Origin: Ruania zhangjianzhongii
GTDB lineage: Bacteria > Actinomycetota > Actinomycetes > Actinomycetales > Beutenbergiaceae
Length of the DNA stretch: 64,000 bases
Assembly (NCBI RefSeq): GCF_008000995.1
Contig: NZ_CP042828.1
Location: 4,454,882-4,518,881 of the forward strand
Direction: 5' to 3'
The position numbers and the translations under genes were made by a program. Shown piece by piece: positions 8,604-16,849 of the stretch (position 1 is the stretch's first letter; every line of letters begins with the position of its first letter). Below the pieces are notes generated by a model, which saw only the letters and a program-made list of their open reading frames with translations, made no database searches and was not told the DNA's origin.

Positions 8604-9026
8604 ATGACCTGCGACTTCTTCCTCTACGCCCGCAGCACCGACCTTGCCGCCGCCCGGCACTTCTACACCGACCTGCTCGCCCTGGAGCAGATCTGGGACG
8701 AGGCCGACTCGATCGCGTACACCATCGGCTCCACTGTGCAGTTCTCCATCGGCCTCGAACTCGGCGCCCCGGCCCCGTCGGAGTGGTCCTTCCAGCCGGG
8801 CTGGGTCTACGGCTTGGACGTCGACCCCGCACCCCGGCACGCGCCGGCATCCTGGAGTATCCGGCTCGACGCGGAGCACTTTGCAGCAGCGGTCGCACGG
8901 CTACAGACGGCCGGCGTCGAGGCGCTACAGCCCGAGCCGTTCTGGGTCGGCTACTGGAGCTTCGTGGTGCGCGACCCGATGGGGTACACGGTCGAGCTCG
9001 CCGATCCGGCCAGCCCGCAGAGCTGA
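8604..9026 (+). CDS. VOC (glyoxalase/bleomycin-resistance fold) family protein
   Basis: 140 residues in one VOC module pair: MTCDFFLYARSTDLAAARHFY at the N-terminus and YWSFVVRDPMGYTVELADP at the C-terminus, the usual beta-alpha-beta-beta-beta signatures. VOC proteins are metal-dependent lyases, dioxygenases, or drug-binding resistance proteins; the substrate is not identifiable. The ATG at 8604 follows AGGAGG by 7 nt; GTG at 8601 is an in-frame alternative. It is divergent from the ABC-F gene and shares its 5' region, so a joint role in toxin or drug response is possible but only suggested by position. Confidence 0.8.
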   Translation: MTCDFFLYARSTDLAAARHFYTDLLALEQIWDEADSIAYTIGSTVQFSIGLELGAPAPSEWSFQPGWVYGLDVDPAPRHAPASWSIRLDAEHFAAAVARLQTAGVEALQPEPFWVGYWSFVVRDPMGYTVELADPASPQS

Positions 9027-9119
9027 GGCGCGGCACCCTCGAACGTGCCAGCGGGTCCTTTGCTCCAATAAATCCCTCGCAAAGTTCCCGCCGCAGGACG
9101 GTGCAGTAGCGTTCAGAGC

Positions 9120-9740
9120 ATGGGCGCGACTGTGGTCGAGGGCGATCTACCGGAGGACATCGCCGATGCGCTGCGGACCGCTGAGCGCATCGCCGTCGAC
9201 ACCGAGACGGGCGGTCTGAGCTGGCCGGAGGACCCACTGCTCCTCTGCCAGGTCTTCAGCCCGGCAACCGGTCCAGTCCTGCTCCGCAGCGTGCGCCGAC
9301 GGCCAGAACGTCTCGCTGCGGTGCTTGAGGATCGCGGGGTCACCAAGGTGTTCCACTTCGCTCCGTTCGACCTGCGATTCCTAGCTGCCAGATGGGGGGT
9401 GCGCACTGTGGGTGTCGAGTGCACCAAAGCTGCCTCCCGACTGCTCGACCCCGATCTCCCGCACGCGGCGCACAGTCTGCAGTCACTAGTGGATCGACAT
9501 CTGGGCATCACCATAGCCAAGGGGGCCACCCGCACCAGCGATTGGGGTGCCACGCACCTCTCCCCCGACCAGATCGCCTACGCGGCAGCGGATGTGGCTC
9601 ACCTCCTCGACCTCGTCGGCACCCTCAAGGAACGCCTGGTGAAAGCCGGCTTGGACGAGACATTCCGAGCCGTCTGCGCGTACCTACCGACCGACGCCCA
9701 GCTTGAGGTGGACGGGATACCGAACCCGTTGCTCTACTAA
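9120..9740 (+). CDS. 3'-5' exonuclease, DEDDy (RNase D-like) domain
   Basis: 206 residues consisting of a single DEDDy exonuclease domain. Exo I is VDTETGG (D27, E29), Exo II HFAPFDLRFL (D84), and Exo III YAAADVAHL (Y154, D158), so all four metal-binding acids and the Tyr are present. RNase D proper has additional HRDC domains, which are absent here; this is the short stand-alone form, acting on RNA or DNA 3' ends. The stop codon overlaps the 3' end of the convergent HIRAN gene by 4 bases. Confidence 0.85.
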   Translation: MGATVVEGDLPEDIADALRTAERIAVDTETGGLSWPEDPLLLCQVFSPATGPVLLRSVRRRPERLAAVLEDRGVTKVFHFAPFDLRFLAARWGVRTVGVECTKAASRLLDPDLPHAAHSLQSLVDRHLGITIAKGATRTSDWGATHLSPDQIAYAAADVAHLLDLVGTLKERLVKAGLDETFRAVCAYLPTDAQLEVDGIPNPLLY

Positions 9741-10552
9741 GCCGCGAGCGCTTCCCAGCGCACTTCGGGGTCGAACCGGAAGCCATCCGGGGCCACCACG
9801 TCGAGATCGAGGACAAGTCGCACGTGCGAGGGTGTGCCTGGTTCCCCGATCCGCACGACGGAGACGGTCAGTGGCTGCGGCCTCATCAGCGTGCGGACAT
9901 CCGCCGACAGCGCGCGCGGCACCCACCCGAGCGGTACATCGCCGGCCATCACCATGCAGGCCGAGGGATCTTCTGGGTTGTCTGATTCCGCATTCACCTG
10001 AAGCGTGTCGCCAGGCACCAACTGGGTAAGCGCAAGCTCGTGCTCATCGGCGGTCACACAGACCGAGTCACCGGCGACGCGGTGCGCAGCATCCGGCACA
10101 TGGCGGATCCCACTGGTCAGGAACCGCGCCCGGGCACGACCGTCGACCACACTCGGCACTTCCATGAACTGAAGGGTGTCGCCGGCGCGACGTCCACCGG
10201 AGTGGGTGATCTGCTCCCAGGGTGTCGCCAGCTCGGGCGTGAGACCGATCGTGTGTAGGTAGTCCACGTAGTCCGGCCGCTCAGGATCCATCACCCGTTG
10301 CGCGAACACTGCGGGGATCCGGTCGCTGTCGTAGCGCCTATCCAGGTCGTCCAGACCAGGCAGCGGACGAAAGTCGGGCACGTCAGCAGCGCCGCGGGTA
10401 TAGCGGAACGAGTACGTCGATCCCGAGCGGGAGAAGCGGCCGATCGGCACGATCTCCCTACTCACGGGATGCTGCCAGAGGACCAGGAGGTCGCGGGCCG
10501 TCGAGCCGGGACCCGCGCCAGCCCGGCGATCGAGCACACTAGATGAGTGCAT
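9737..10552 (-). CDS. HipA N-terminal-like (HipS) and HIRAN domain fusion
   Basis: 271 residues. Residues 21-110 (DLLVLWQHP, YSFRYTRGA, IPAVFAQRVMDPERPDY) resemble the HipA N-subdomain 1, which in HipBST systems is a separate protein, HipS. Residues about 140-230 look like a HIRAN domain (GDTLQVNAESDNPEDPSA then PLGWVPRALS), a fold that binds DNA ends or 3' single strands in helicases. The ATG follows GAGGAGG by about 7 nt and overlaps the 3' end of the upstream HipA-like kinase by 14 bases, so the two are translationally coupled. I infer a regulatory or antitoxin-like partner of the kinase, with an added nucleic-acid sensor. No HipB-type helix-turn-helix is nearby. Confidence 0.6.
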   Translation of the reverse strand: MHSSSVLDRRAGAGPGSTARDLLVLWQHPVSREIVPIGRFSRSGSTYSFRYTRGAADVPDFRPLPGLDDLDRRYDSDRIPAVFAQRVMDPERPDYVDYLHTIGLTPELATPWEQITHSGGRRAGDTLQFMEVPSVVDGRARARFLTSGIRHVPDAAHRVAGDSVCVTADEHELALTQLVPGDTLQVNAESDNPEDPSACMVMAGDVPLGWVPRALSADVRTLMRPQPLTVSVVRIGEPGTPSHVRLVLDLDVVAPDGFRFDPEVRWEALAA

Positions 10553-11491
10553 CGCGCAACCTCCTCGCGTTCAGAATCAACAGGTCATGAGCAAACGTAG
10601 CCGCCGGGTCCGACATCGGCACGATCTCCCGGTCCCGGAAGGCGCTGAGCACCTGCTCGAGATCCAGGTCACGCACGCGCGAACGCCACCAGTCTGCCCC
10701 CTCGCGCGAACAGAGGGCGAGCGCTGAGACCGCGTGTGCCACCAGACTCGGCGCCCTGCCAACATGTTCGAATCGCCACGCCGTGCCCCGTTCGGCCCAC
10801 TTCCTGAGCCTGCGCGGTTCCGATGTGCAGTCCCTTCTCTGGAGTCCTGTTCGTTGTAGCCGAGGCTTGAGGCATGGTCATAGGACGGCGAGAGTCGTGG
10901 TGGGTCGCTGCGTAGCAGGGGAATGAGCACCGCCCAGTTCTCCTCGTGCCGGTCACGATTCGCGATCAGCGCATCGAGCATCAGGTACCCGCAGAACACG
11001 TCGAACCCGGTCAGGGATTCCGGCCCTTCGAACCCCGGCGGGGCTTCGACGCCCTCGAGGGCACTTTTGATGTTCGTGGGCGTGTGCCCTGGGCGCCGCA
11101 CCGTGGGCCGAGCAGGGTCGCAACCGGGCTCACCTTCGCGATGCGGAAAGTAGCCGGGCGCCGCCGCCAACTCCAAGGCGGTGGCGCCGGGGTACAGCGA
11201 ATAGCCGCGGGCCACCACATCAAGCGAGATCGAGCCCCTGCGGCCGTGGCGCACACACATCCGGGTCGTGGCACACGGCACGCCCAGGGCCATCGCTACC
11301 TGAGTCGATACAACTTCTGACCAGTCCTCACCCTGCTCCACGCCGTTCTGCGGAATGACTGTGTCCTTGTGCAGCCAGCGATACCTCGTGCCAGGTTCCT
11401 CGAGCCAGCGAGACTCCGACGTCCCTGTCTGTTCAGCACCAAGGACAGTCCACTCCGAGACGTCCCACTGCCGCAAGACCTCGGAACTCAT
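10539..11491 (-). pseudogene. HipA/HipT-like Ser/Thr kinase, apparent frameshift
   Basis: The first 213 codons (from ATG 11491) encode a HipA-type kinase core: K42 and E59 for nucleotide binding, NRDRHEENW with catalytic D180 at 178-186, and metal-binding YDHASSLG (D205). After ...SSLGYN, near 10848-10855, the homologous continuation moves to another frame (RRLRKWAERGTAWRFE, then SLVAHAVSAL, ending RRLRDALI at 10539), so a single-base indel is implied. Read through, the product is about 316 residues and lacks the HipA N-subdomain, which is instead encoded by the next gene. HipA kinases phosphorylate tRNA synthetases or other targets to cause dormancy. Whether the break is real or a sequencing error cannot be told here; a functional HipT is otherwise expected. 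Confidence 0.65.
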
Positions 11492-11502
11492 ACCGCGGCC
11501 GC

Positions 11503-12236
11503 TCAGCCCAGCACCAACCGACCGACGACGTACACCGGCACCCCTGCCACGGCGACCGGCAGCATCGCCGCGGCAAGCGCCGCCGTCGGCCTGCCGGAAG
11601 CCGGGAACTGCCCGAACAGGGCGTGCACGGCAGCGGTGAGCACTCCGGCGGCCAGTCCCACCAGGCCCCCGGTGAGCAACCCGACCACCTCGATCAGCGA
11701 GCCCAGCCCACCAGCAGCCCGGATGCGCAACCGAGCACGATCGTGGTCGCCGAACCGAACCAGCCGGGGATCGGCAGCGCCGTACACGCCGAGGACACCG
11801 TCAGCGTCACCGCACCGACCAGCAGCAGACCCACGGAGACCTGGCCGGTGCCGATCGCCAACCAGCCGGCCGCCGAGGCCATCACGACGGCGCCGGTCAC
11901 CACTCCCGAGACCGATTCCAGCAGCCGTGGTCGCCCATCCCGGCGGACCAGCTCGCGCACAAAGGCCGCCACCACGCCCACTCCGAGGACCACCGCCACG
12001 TAGAGCAGGTCGTTCCACACGAGCAGGGCGGCGATCGCCGCACCGCCGGTCAGGGCAAGCACCACCACCGCGCCCCGGCGCGCGGGCAGCTCGAGCAGTG
12101 TGGGCCAGCCGATCGCGAACAGTGCCGCGATCCCGGCCACGGTGATCACCAGGAGGGACCGGTCGCCGAAGGCCGTGATGCCGATCCCCGCAGCCGCAGT
12201 CGCGGTCACCACGGCCCGGAACGTGCCGCTGATCAT
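11503..12236 (-). pseudogene. Polytopic membrane protein, apparent frameshift
   Basis: The first part, from ATG 12236 (GAGGTGG upstream), reads as hydrophobic helices ([49 protein letters not shown] and others) up to ...CASGLLVGW near 11700. There the frame hits a stop at 11694. The adjacent frame continues with equally hydrophobic sequence ([38 protein letters not shown]) to a stop at 11503. Restoring one base in the run GGGCTGGGC gives a product of about 244 residues with roughly seven membrane helices. Family not recognised. It is divergent from glnR and tandem with the kinase, ending 11 bases before that gene starts. Confidence 0.55.
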
Positions 12237-12347
12237 GCCTCGGTCCACCTCATCTGGGAGATCGTACGTGCCGCCGCTGTCGGCGGGCGGCGAAAGGAGC
12301 GCCGTCTACTCGATAGGGTAAAGGTCCTCAGGTCGGGAGGAGCGCGC

Positions 12348-13040
12348 GTGGCTGACCTGTTACTGCTGACCACTGCGCCCCCGAACGGGGCACCGGTGAT
12401 ACCGGCGCTCGCCCTGTTGCACCACCGGGTCCGCTTCGCCCCACCCGACGCCCGTGCGGCCCTGGGCCACACGGACGCCGATGTGATCGTGGTGGACGGC
12501 AGCGACGACCTGGCACGGGCGCGGAGCACCTGCCGGACCCTGCGCGCGGCCGGTCTGGAGACTCCGGTGCTGCTGGTCCTGGGCGAAGGCGGGTTGCCCG
12601 TGGTCGGCGCGGACTGGGGGGTGAGCGACATCGTGCTCGGCTCGGCCGGCCCCGCTGAGCTGGATGCTCGGCTGCGGCTGCTGGTGGAGCGGGCCGGCGC
12701 GGCGGACACCTCTTCCGACCCGAACCAGATCGAGGTCGGCGACCTGACCATCGACCCGGGCGGGTACACCGCACGCCTGCGCGGTGTCGCCCTGGATCTG
12801 ACCTACAAGGAGTTCGAGCTGCTCCGCTTCCTCACCCAGCACGACGGCCGAGTGTTCACCCGGGCCCAGCTGCTGCAGGAGGTGTGGGGGTATGACTACT
12901 TCGGTGGCACCCGCACCGTGGACGTGCACATCCGGCGGTTACGCGCCAAGCTCGGCCCCGAGCACGATCAGCTGATCGGCACCGTGCGCAACGTCGGCTA
13001 CCGGTTCGACCGGCCGCAGGACCGTCCACCGGCGCCCTGA
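12348..13040 (+). CDS. glnR: GlnR, OmpR-type global nitrogen regulator
   Basis: 230 residues. The receiver-like N-terminus ([38 protein letters not shown]) lacks an ordinary phosphoacceptor pocket, as in the orphan actinobacterial GlnR. The C-terminal winged helix ([45 protein letters not shown]) is nearly identical to Streptomyces GlnR as I recall it. GlnR controls glnA, amtB, nir and other nitrogen genes and is itself controlled by PhoP in streptomycetes. GTG start with GGGAGGAG 5 nt upstream and a TAGGGT -10 candidate at 12314. Its neighbourhood with PiT and Pst genes fits the known nitrogen-phosphate cross-talk. Confidence 0.92.
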   Translation: MADLLLLTTAPPNGAPVIPALALLHHRVRFAPPDARAALGHTDADVIVVDGSDDLARARSTCRTLRAAGLETPVLLVLGEGGLPVVGADWGVSDIVLGSAGPAELDARLRLLVERAGAADTSSDPNQIEVGDLTIDPGGYTARLRGVALDLTYKEFELLRFLTQHDGRVFTRAQLLQEVWGYDYFGGTRTVDVHIRRLRAKLGPEHDQLIGTVRNVGYRFDRPQDRPPAP

Positions 13041-13106
13041 TGCGGCTGTGCCCCCGCCACTCGGCCTCAGTGCGCGAGCACCCCGGTCGCGCTCGTACAC
13101 TGGGGA

Positions 13107-13195
13107 GTGACACCGGGTCGCGCTAGCCCCGGGCTCCAACATCAGCCGCTTCGAGCGGCCTTCGCGCCGTCAGGCGCTGGGCGGCCCGGTGTCAC
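13107..13195 (+). ncRNA. Candidate structured RNA (cloverleaf-like)
   Basis: An 89-base segment whose ends are exact complements: GTGACACCGGG (13107-13117) and CCCGGTGTCAC (13185-13195), extending to 15 bp with one G-U pair (to 13121/13181). Inside are three small hairpins: AGCC/GGCT (13125-13135), GCCGCT/AGCGGC with loop TCG (13145-13159) and GCGCC/GGCGC with loop GTCA (13164-13177). A -10-like TACACT (13096-13101) would start transcription at about 13107, the first base of the closing stem. It is not a tRNA. It may be a small RNA, a riboswitch-like leader, or a glnR 3' structure; no Rfam family is recognised. Confidence 0.45.
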
Positions 13196-13285
13196 TATCG
13201 GCTCCCGATCCCGCGCGGGCCAGACGTGCCGCCTGGAATGCTCTAGCCTGTTCGAGTTGACCTCCCCACCCTCTCGGAGTCTCCT

Positions 13286-13927
13286 GTGCGCTTTCGCTTG
13301 ACCCCACGCGACGCGACGTTCTTCGACCTGTTAGCCGGCTCGGCGGGCCATCTGGTCACCGGCGCCGATCTGCTGGCTCAGCTCATCGGTGCCCCGCCCG
13401 CGCAGCGTCAGGCGTACGCCGACCAGCTCGGTCAGGCCGAGCATGACGCGGACGACAGCACGCACGCGATCATGCGCCGGCTGAACCAGACCTTCGTCAC
13501 CCCGTTCGACCGGGACGACATCTACAACCTGGCGTCGGCTCTGGACGACTGCATGGACGCGATGGAGGCCGCCGGGGACCTGATCGTGCTGTACCGGGTG
13601 CACGACCTGCCGGACGGGGTGATGGCGCAAGTCTCCACCTTGCAGCGCGCCGCCGAGCTCACCGCCGCCGCGATGCCGCGGCTGCGGGATATGAGCGAGG
13701 AGCTCACCGAGTACTGGATCGAGGTCAACCGGCTGGAGAACGAGGCCGACCGCGCCTACCGCGACCTGCTCGCGCTGCTGTTCCAGAGCCCGCGCTACCA
13801 GGAAAGCCCGGCCGCGGTGATCGAGATGTTCAAACTCAAGGGCATCATCGACGTGCTCGAACAGGCTGCCGACTCCTTCGAGAAGGTCGCCAACTACGTC
13901 GAGACGATCTTCCTCAAGGAGTCCTGA
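13286..13927 (+). CDS. DUF47 (PhoU-like) phosphate transport accessory protein
   Basis: 213 residues, almost entirely helical and without membrane segments, with the DUF47 features TPFDRDDIYNLASALDDCMDA and VNRLENEADRAYRDLL and the C-terminal KLKGIIDVLEQAADSFEKVANYVE. These PhoU-like proteins are encoded next to PiT transporters and are thought to regulate them, which is the arrangement here: the PiT gene starts 4 bases after this stop. GTG start with GGAG 6 nt upstream; TAGCCT at 13243-13248 is a possible -10. Confidence 0.9.
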   Translation: MRFRLTPRDATFFDLLAGSAGHLVTGADLLAQLIGAPPAQRQAYADQLGQAEHDADDSTHAIMRRLNQTFVTPFDRDDIYNLASALDDCMDAMEAAGDLIVLYRVHDLPDGVMAQVSTLQRAAELTAAAMPRLRDMSEELTEYWIEVNRLENEADRAYRDLLALLFQSPRYQESPAAVIEMFKLKGIIDVLEQAADSFEKVANYVETIFLKES

Positions 13928-13931
13928 GCCG

Positions 13932-14927
13932 GTGGAGCTCGTCCTCGTCCTTCTGGTCATCGTCGTCGCGCTGACGTTCGACTACACGAACGGCTTCCAC
14001 GACGCCGCCAACGCCATCGCCACCTCAGTGTCCACCCGGGCGCTGACCCCGCGCGCCGCGCTGCTGATGGCTGCAGTGATGAACCTGGTGGGTGCACTGC
14101 TCGGCACCGGGGTGGCCGAGACGATCGGCAGCGGCATCGTCGAGGTCACGGCGGGCACCAACGGCCTCGTGGTGGTGCTGGCCGGGCTGCTCGGAGCGAT
14201 CACCTGGAACCTGATCACCTGGTGGAAGGGGCTGCCGTCCTCGTCCTCGCATGCGCTGATCGGCGGCCTGATGGGGGCAGGGGTGGCCTCGATGTCGACC
14301 GTGCACTGGTCGGTGATCCTGGACAAGGTGGTCATCCCGATGGTGCTCTCACCGCTGGTCGGTTTCGGGCTCGCCTACGCGCTGATGGTGGCCGTGCTGT
14401 GGATCTTCCGCAATGCCGCACCGGGGCGGACCCAGCGCCGCTTCCGGGTGGCGCAGACCGTGTCGGCGGCGGCGATGGCGCTCGGCCACGGGCTGCAGGA
14501 CGCGCAGAAGACGATGGGGGTGATCGTCCTGGCGCTGGTGGCGGCCGGTTGGCACACCGGCTCCGAGATCCCGCTGTGGGTGAAGATCGCCGCTGCGAGT
14601 GCCATCTCGCTGGGCACCTACTCCGGCGGCTGGCGGATCATGCGCACCCTGGGCCGGAAGGTGATCGAGCTGGACCCTGCCCGCGGGTTCGTGGCGGAGA
14701 CGGTCGCCTCCAGCGTGCTCTACACCACGGCGTTCGTGTTCCACGCGCCGATCTCCACCACCCAGACCATCACCTCGGCGATCATGGGCGTGGGTGCCAC
14801 CAAACGCCTCTCCGCCGTGCGGTGGGGTGTGGTGGGCAATATCGGCATCGCGTGGGTGCTGACCATCCCCGCGGCTGGCGGGGTCGCTGCGGCGCTGTTC
14901 TTCGTGTTCCACTTCTTCATGGGCTGA
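13932..14927 (+). CDS. pitA: PiT family low-affinity inorganic phosphate transporter
   Basis: 331 residues with about ten hydrophobic helices. The duplicated PiT signature is visible as DYTNGFHDAANAIATSV near residue 17 and as LGHGLQDAQKTMGVI near residue 190, together with LPSSSSHALIGGLMGAG and APISTTQTITSAIMGVG. It imports phosphate or metal-phosphate using the proton gradient. GTG start, translationally linked to the DUF47 gene. No PHO box is visible upstream, so it probably provides constitutive uptake, complementing the inducible PstSCAB system that lies convergent to it. Confidence 0.93.
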   Translation: MELVLVLLVIVVALTFDYTNGFHDAANAIATSVSTRALTPRAALLMAAVMNLVGALLGTGVAETIGSGIVEVTAGTNGLVVVLAGLLGAITWNLITWWKGLPSSSSHALIGGLMGAGVASMSTVHWSVILDKVVIPMVLSPLVGFGLAYALMVAVLWIFRNAAPGRTQRRFRVAQTVSAAAMALGHGLQDAQKTMGVIVLALVAAGWHTGSEIPLWVKIAAASAISLGTYSGGWRIMRTLGRKVIELDPARGFVAETVASSVLYTTAFVFHAPISTTQTITSAIMGVGATKRLSAVRWGVVGNIGIAWVLTIPAAGGVAAALFFVFHFFMG

Positions 14928-15225
14928 GCCGGTCGGGCCGGACCAACCAGCGCGTCGGACCGATCGGACCGATCGGCCAGGTCGGCCAGGTCGGCCACGC
15001 CCTCGGGGCTGAGCCGGCGACGGCGCACCCTCCCGGGCAGCATCGCGTTGCCGCGTCTCGTCGCTTCCCCACCGGCCACGACGACACAACATGGCAACAC
15101 GATGTTGCCCTGGTCACATGGGGAGTTCGCCCCGTGGTTCCGCCTGTTTCCAGGGCCAAGTCCCCTCTAAGATGGCTGGCAGTACGCGGGAAACTCGTCC
15201 CGCAGTCAAAGTCTTGGGGAGCAAG
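14928..15225. other. Intergenic region between pit and lipoprotein genes
   Basis: 298 bases without a convincing gene. It contains the 9-bp tandem repeat (14955-14999), a short hairpin GGCAACA-CGA-TGTTGCC at 15093-15109 that could end the pit transcript, and a -10-like TAAGAT at 15168-15173 upstream of the lipoprotein. No good -35 is seen. Confidence 0.4.
14955..14999. repeat. Five tandem 9-bp units
   Basis: Five consecutive units sharing TCGG at the start: TCGGACCGA twice, TCGGCCAGG twice, then TCGGCCACG. The array begins 28 bases after the pit stop codon. It is a local microsatellite; no function can be assigned from sequence. Confidence 0.7.
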
Positions 15226-15669
15226 ATGAACACTGGTCGTATCGTCCGAACCGCCCTTGCCGTCGTCGGTGCCGTCGGGGTGAGCGCCTCGCTCGCCGCC
15301 TGCGGCGGACAGGTCGCCACCGCTGAGGTGGGATCCTGTGTGAACACGTCCGATTTCGAGGGCGAGATCACCGAGATCCCGACCGTCGACTGCTCCGAGG
15401 AGCACGACGCGCAGGTCTTCCACCTCTTCGACATGGACGACGGCGACTTCCCCGGTGACGACGCCATCAGCACCGCCGCCGAGGAGCAGTGCCTCCCGGC
15501 ATTCGAAGAGTTCGTCGGCGCCGACTACCAGGAGTCCTCCCTGGACATCAACTTCATCGGCCCGAGCCAGGACACCTGGGACCAGGCGGACGACCGCGAG
15601 GTCATCTGCGTCCTGTACACGATGGACGGTTCCACCTCGACCGAGAGCTTCGAGGGCTCCGGTCTCTGA
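15226..15669 (+). CDS. Small secreted lipoprotein, septum-formation-like domain
   Basis: 147 residues with a lipoprotein signal peptide: RR-containing n-region absent but a hydrophobic core and lipobox LAAC with Cys26. The mature part is acidic and has the pattern GSCVNTSDF...VDCSEEHDAQVF...CLPAF...VICVLY, i.e. spaced cysteines typical of the actinobacterial septum-formation/DUF4190-associated extracellular domain. Function is not established; it would be anchored outside the membrane. ATG 15226 is chosen because GGGGA lies 5 nt upstream and the signal peptide begins there. A strong hairpin terminator follows, so it is probably monocistronic. Confidence 0.75.
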   Translation: MNTGRIVRTALAVVGAVGVSASLAACGGQVATAEVGSCVNTSDFEGEITEIPTVDCSEEHDAQVFHLFDMDDGDFPGDDAISTAAEEQCLPAFEEFVGADYQESSLDINFIGPSQDTWDQADDREVICVLYTMDGSTSTESFEGSGL

Positions 15670-15689
15670 GCCGACTCTCACGCAGCACT

Positions 15690-15720
15690 GAGGGCCGCAG
15701 GCGATCCGCCTGCGGCCCTC
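15690..15720 (+). terminator. Strong hairpin terminator after the lipoprotein gene
   Basis: A perfect 14-bp stem (GAGGGCCGCAGGCG with its complement) closed by the loop ATC, 20 bases after the stop codon. There is no T-tract, which is common for actinobacterial terminators. Confidence 0.8.
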
Positions 15721-15737
15721 TGCTGTGCGCACTCCCC

Positions 15738-15809
15738 CGCACATCTATCCCGCGGGGCCCCGCACATCTCTCCCCGCGCCCGCCCCACACATCTATCCCC
15801 GCGCCAACC
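15738..15809. repeat. Three imperfect ~24-bp tandem repeats
   Basis: Three units beginning near 15738, 15761 and 15786 share CACATCTMTCCCCGCG with small variations; the period is 23 then about 25. They lie between the terminator and the end of pstB in a 315-base stretch (15670-15984) that otherwise holds only the two hairpins listed here and no gene. Confidence 0.65.
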
Positions 15810-15855
15810 CCATCCACCCGCGCACCGGGTGAATCGAATCAAGCGTTACCGCGCG

Positions 15856-15888
15856 CGGTGATTCGTGCGCGCGGGTATCGAATCACCG
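15856..15888 (-). terminator. Hairpin downstream of pstB
   Basis: Perfect 10-bp inverted repeat CGGTGATTCG / CGAATCACCG with a 13-base loop, about 97 bases after the pstB stop on its strand. Probably the 3' end of the pst transcript; no T-tract. Confidence 0.5.
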
Positions 15889-15984
15889 AGCGAAGTATCG
15901 ACCGGCCGGGCGGTGACTGGGCGAGCCGCGAACGCTCGGCGACGGCCGCTCGACAGTGAGTGGCCTCGGTCGGCGCGGCAGCGA

Positions 15985-16764
15985 TCAGCCGAAGCGGCCG
16001 GAGATGTAGTCCTCGGTGGCCTTCTCCGCCGGGGTGGAGAACATCGTGGTGGTGTCGTCCATCTCGATCAGCCGGCCCGGCTTGCCGGTGCCCTCGATGT
16101 TGAAGAAGCCCGTCCGGTCGGAGACCCGGGCGGCCTGCTGCATGTTGTGGGTGACGATCACGATCGTGTAGTCGTTCTTCAGCTCGTGCACCAGCTCCTC
16201 GATCGCCAGGGTGGAGATCGGGTCCAGCGCCGAACAGGGCTCGTCCATCAGCAGCACCTGCGGCTGTACGGCGATCGCCCGGGCGATGCACAAGCGCTGC
16301 TGCTGCCCGCCGGAGAGTGACGAGCCAGGCTTGTCCAGCCGCTCCTTGACCTCGTTCCACAGGTTCGCCCCGGTCAGCGAGCGCTCCACGAGCTCCTCGG
16401 ACGCTGCCTTCGACATCCGCCGGTTGTTCAGCTTCACCCCGGCGAGCACGTTGTCCGCGATGGACATCGTCGGGAACGGGTTCGGCCGCTGGAACACCAT
16501 GCCCACCTGCCGGCGCACCTCCACCGGGTCGATGCCGGGGCCGTACAGGTCCTGCCCGTCCATCACGGCCTTGCCCTCGACCCGGGCACCGGGGATGACC
16601 TCGTGCATCCGGTTCAGTGTCCGCAGGAAGGTGGACTTCCCGCAGCCGGAGGGCCCGATCAGCGCGGTCACGCTGCGCGGCTCGATACTCATGTTCACGC
16701 CTTCGACGGCGAGGAAGTCGCTGTAGTAGACGTTCAGGTCGGAGATATCGATTCGTTTGCTCAT
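15985..16764 (-). CDS. pstB: PstB, phosphate ABC transporter ATPase
   Basis: 259 residues: Walker [10 protein letters not shown] near residue 37, the PstB-specific [16 protein letters not shown], signature [16 protein letters not shown], Walker [13 protein letters not shown] and H-loop [14 protein letters not shown]. It energises high-affinity phosphate import by PstSCA in the membrane. It is last gene of the pstSCAB operon and is separated from pstA by 85 bases that contain a small hairpin, so its level may be set apart from the permeases. Confidence 0.97.
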   Translation of the reverse strand: MSKRIDISDLNVYYSDFLAVEGVNMSIEPRSVTALIGPSGCGKSTFLRTLNRMHEVIPGARVEGKAVMDGQDLYGPGIDPVEVRRQVGMVFQRPNPFPTMSIADNVLAGVKLNNRRMSKAASEELVERSLTGANLWNEVKERLDKPGSSLSGGQQQRLCIARAIAVQPQVLLMDEPCSALDPISTLAIEELVHELKNDYTIVIVTHNMQQAARVSDRTGFFNIEGTGKPGRLIEMDDTTTMFSTPAEKATEDYISGRFG

Positions 16765-16816
16765 CAGTAGTCCTTTGTCCCAGAGCCCTGCGGTGCCTCA
16801 GATCGGCGCGCCTCGT

Positions 16817-16834
16817 GCGTGGGCATACCCACGC
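16817..16834 (-). other. Hairpin in the pstA-pstB gap
   Basis: GCGTGGG-CATA-CCCACGC, a 7-bp stem with a four-base loop in the 85-base gap between pstA and pstB. Could be a processing or attenuation site; no more can be said. Confidence 0.4.
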
Positions 16835-16849
16835 GGCAGCTGCTCGCGC

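Noticed and set aside
8604-9026. VOC protein as a specific bleomycin or fosfomycin resistance enzyme
   Set aside because: The sequence shows only the general fold; the metal ligands expected for FosA-type enzymes could not be identified.
13107-13195. Possible miniature transposon because of perfect inverted ends
   Set aside because: No target-site duplication flanks the ends and the interior folds as nested hairpins; an RNA explanation fits better, pending a copy-number search.
15738-15809. Repeats as a CRISPR array
   Set aside because: Units are imperfect, directly adjacent without spacers, and no cas genes are present.
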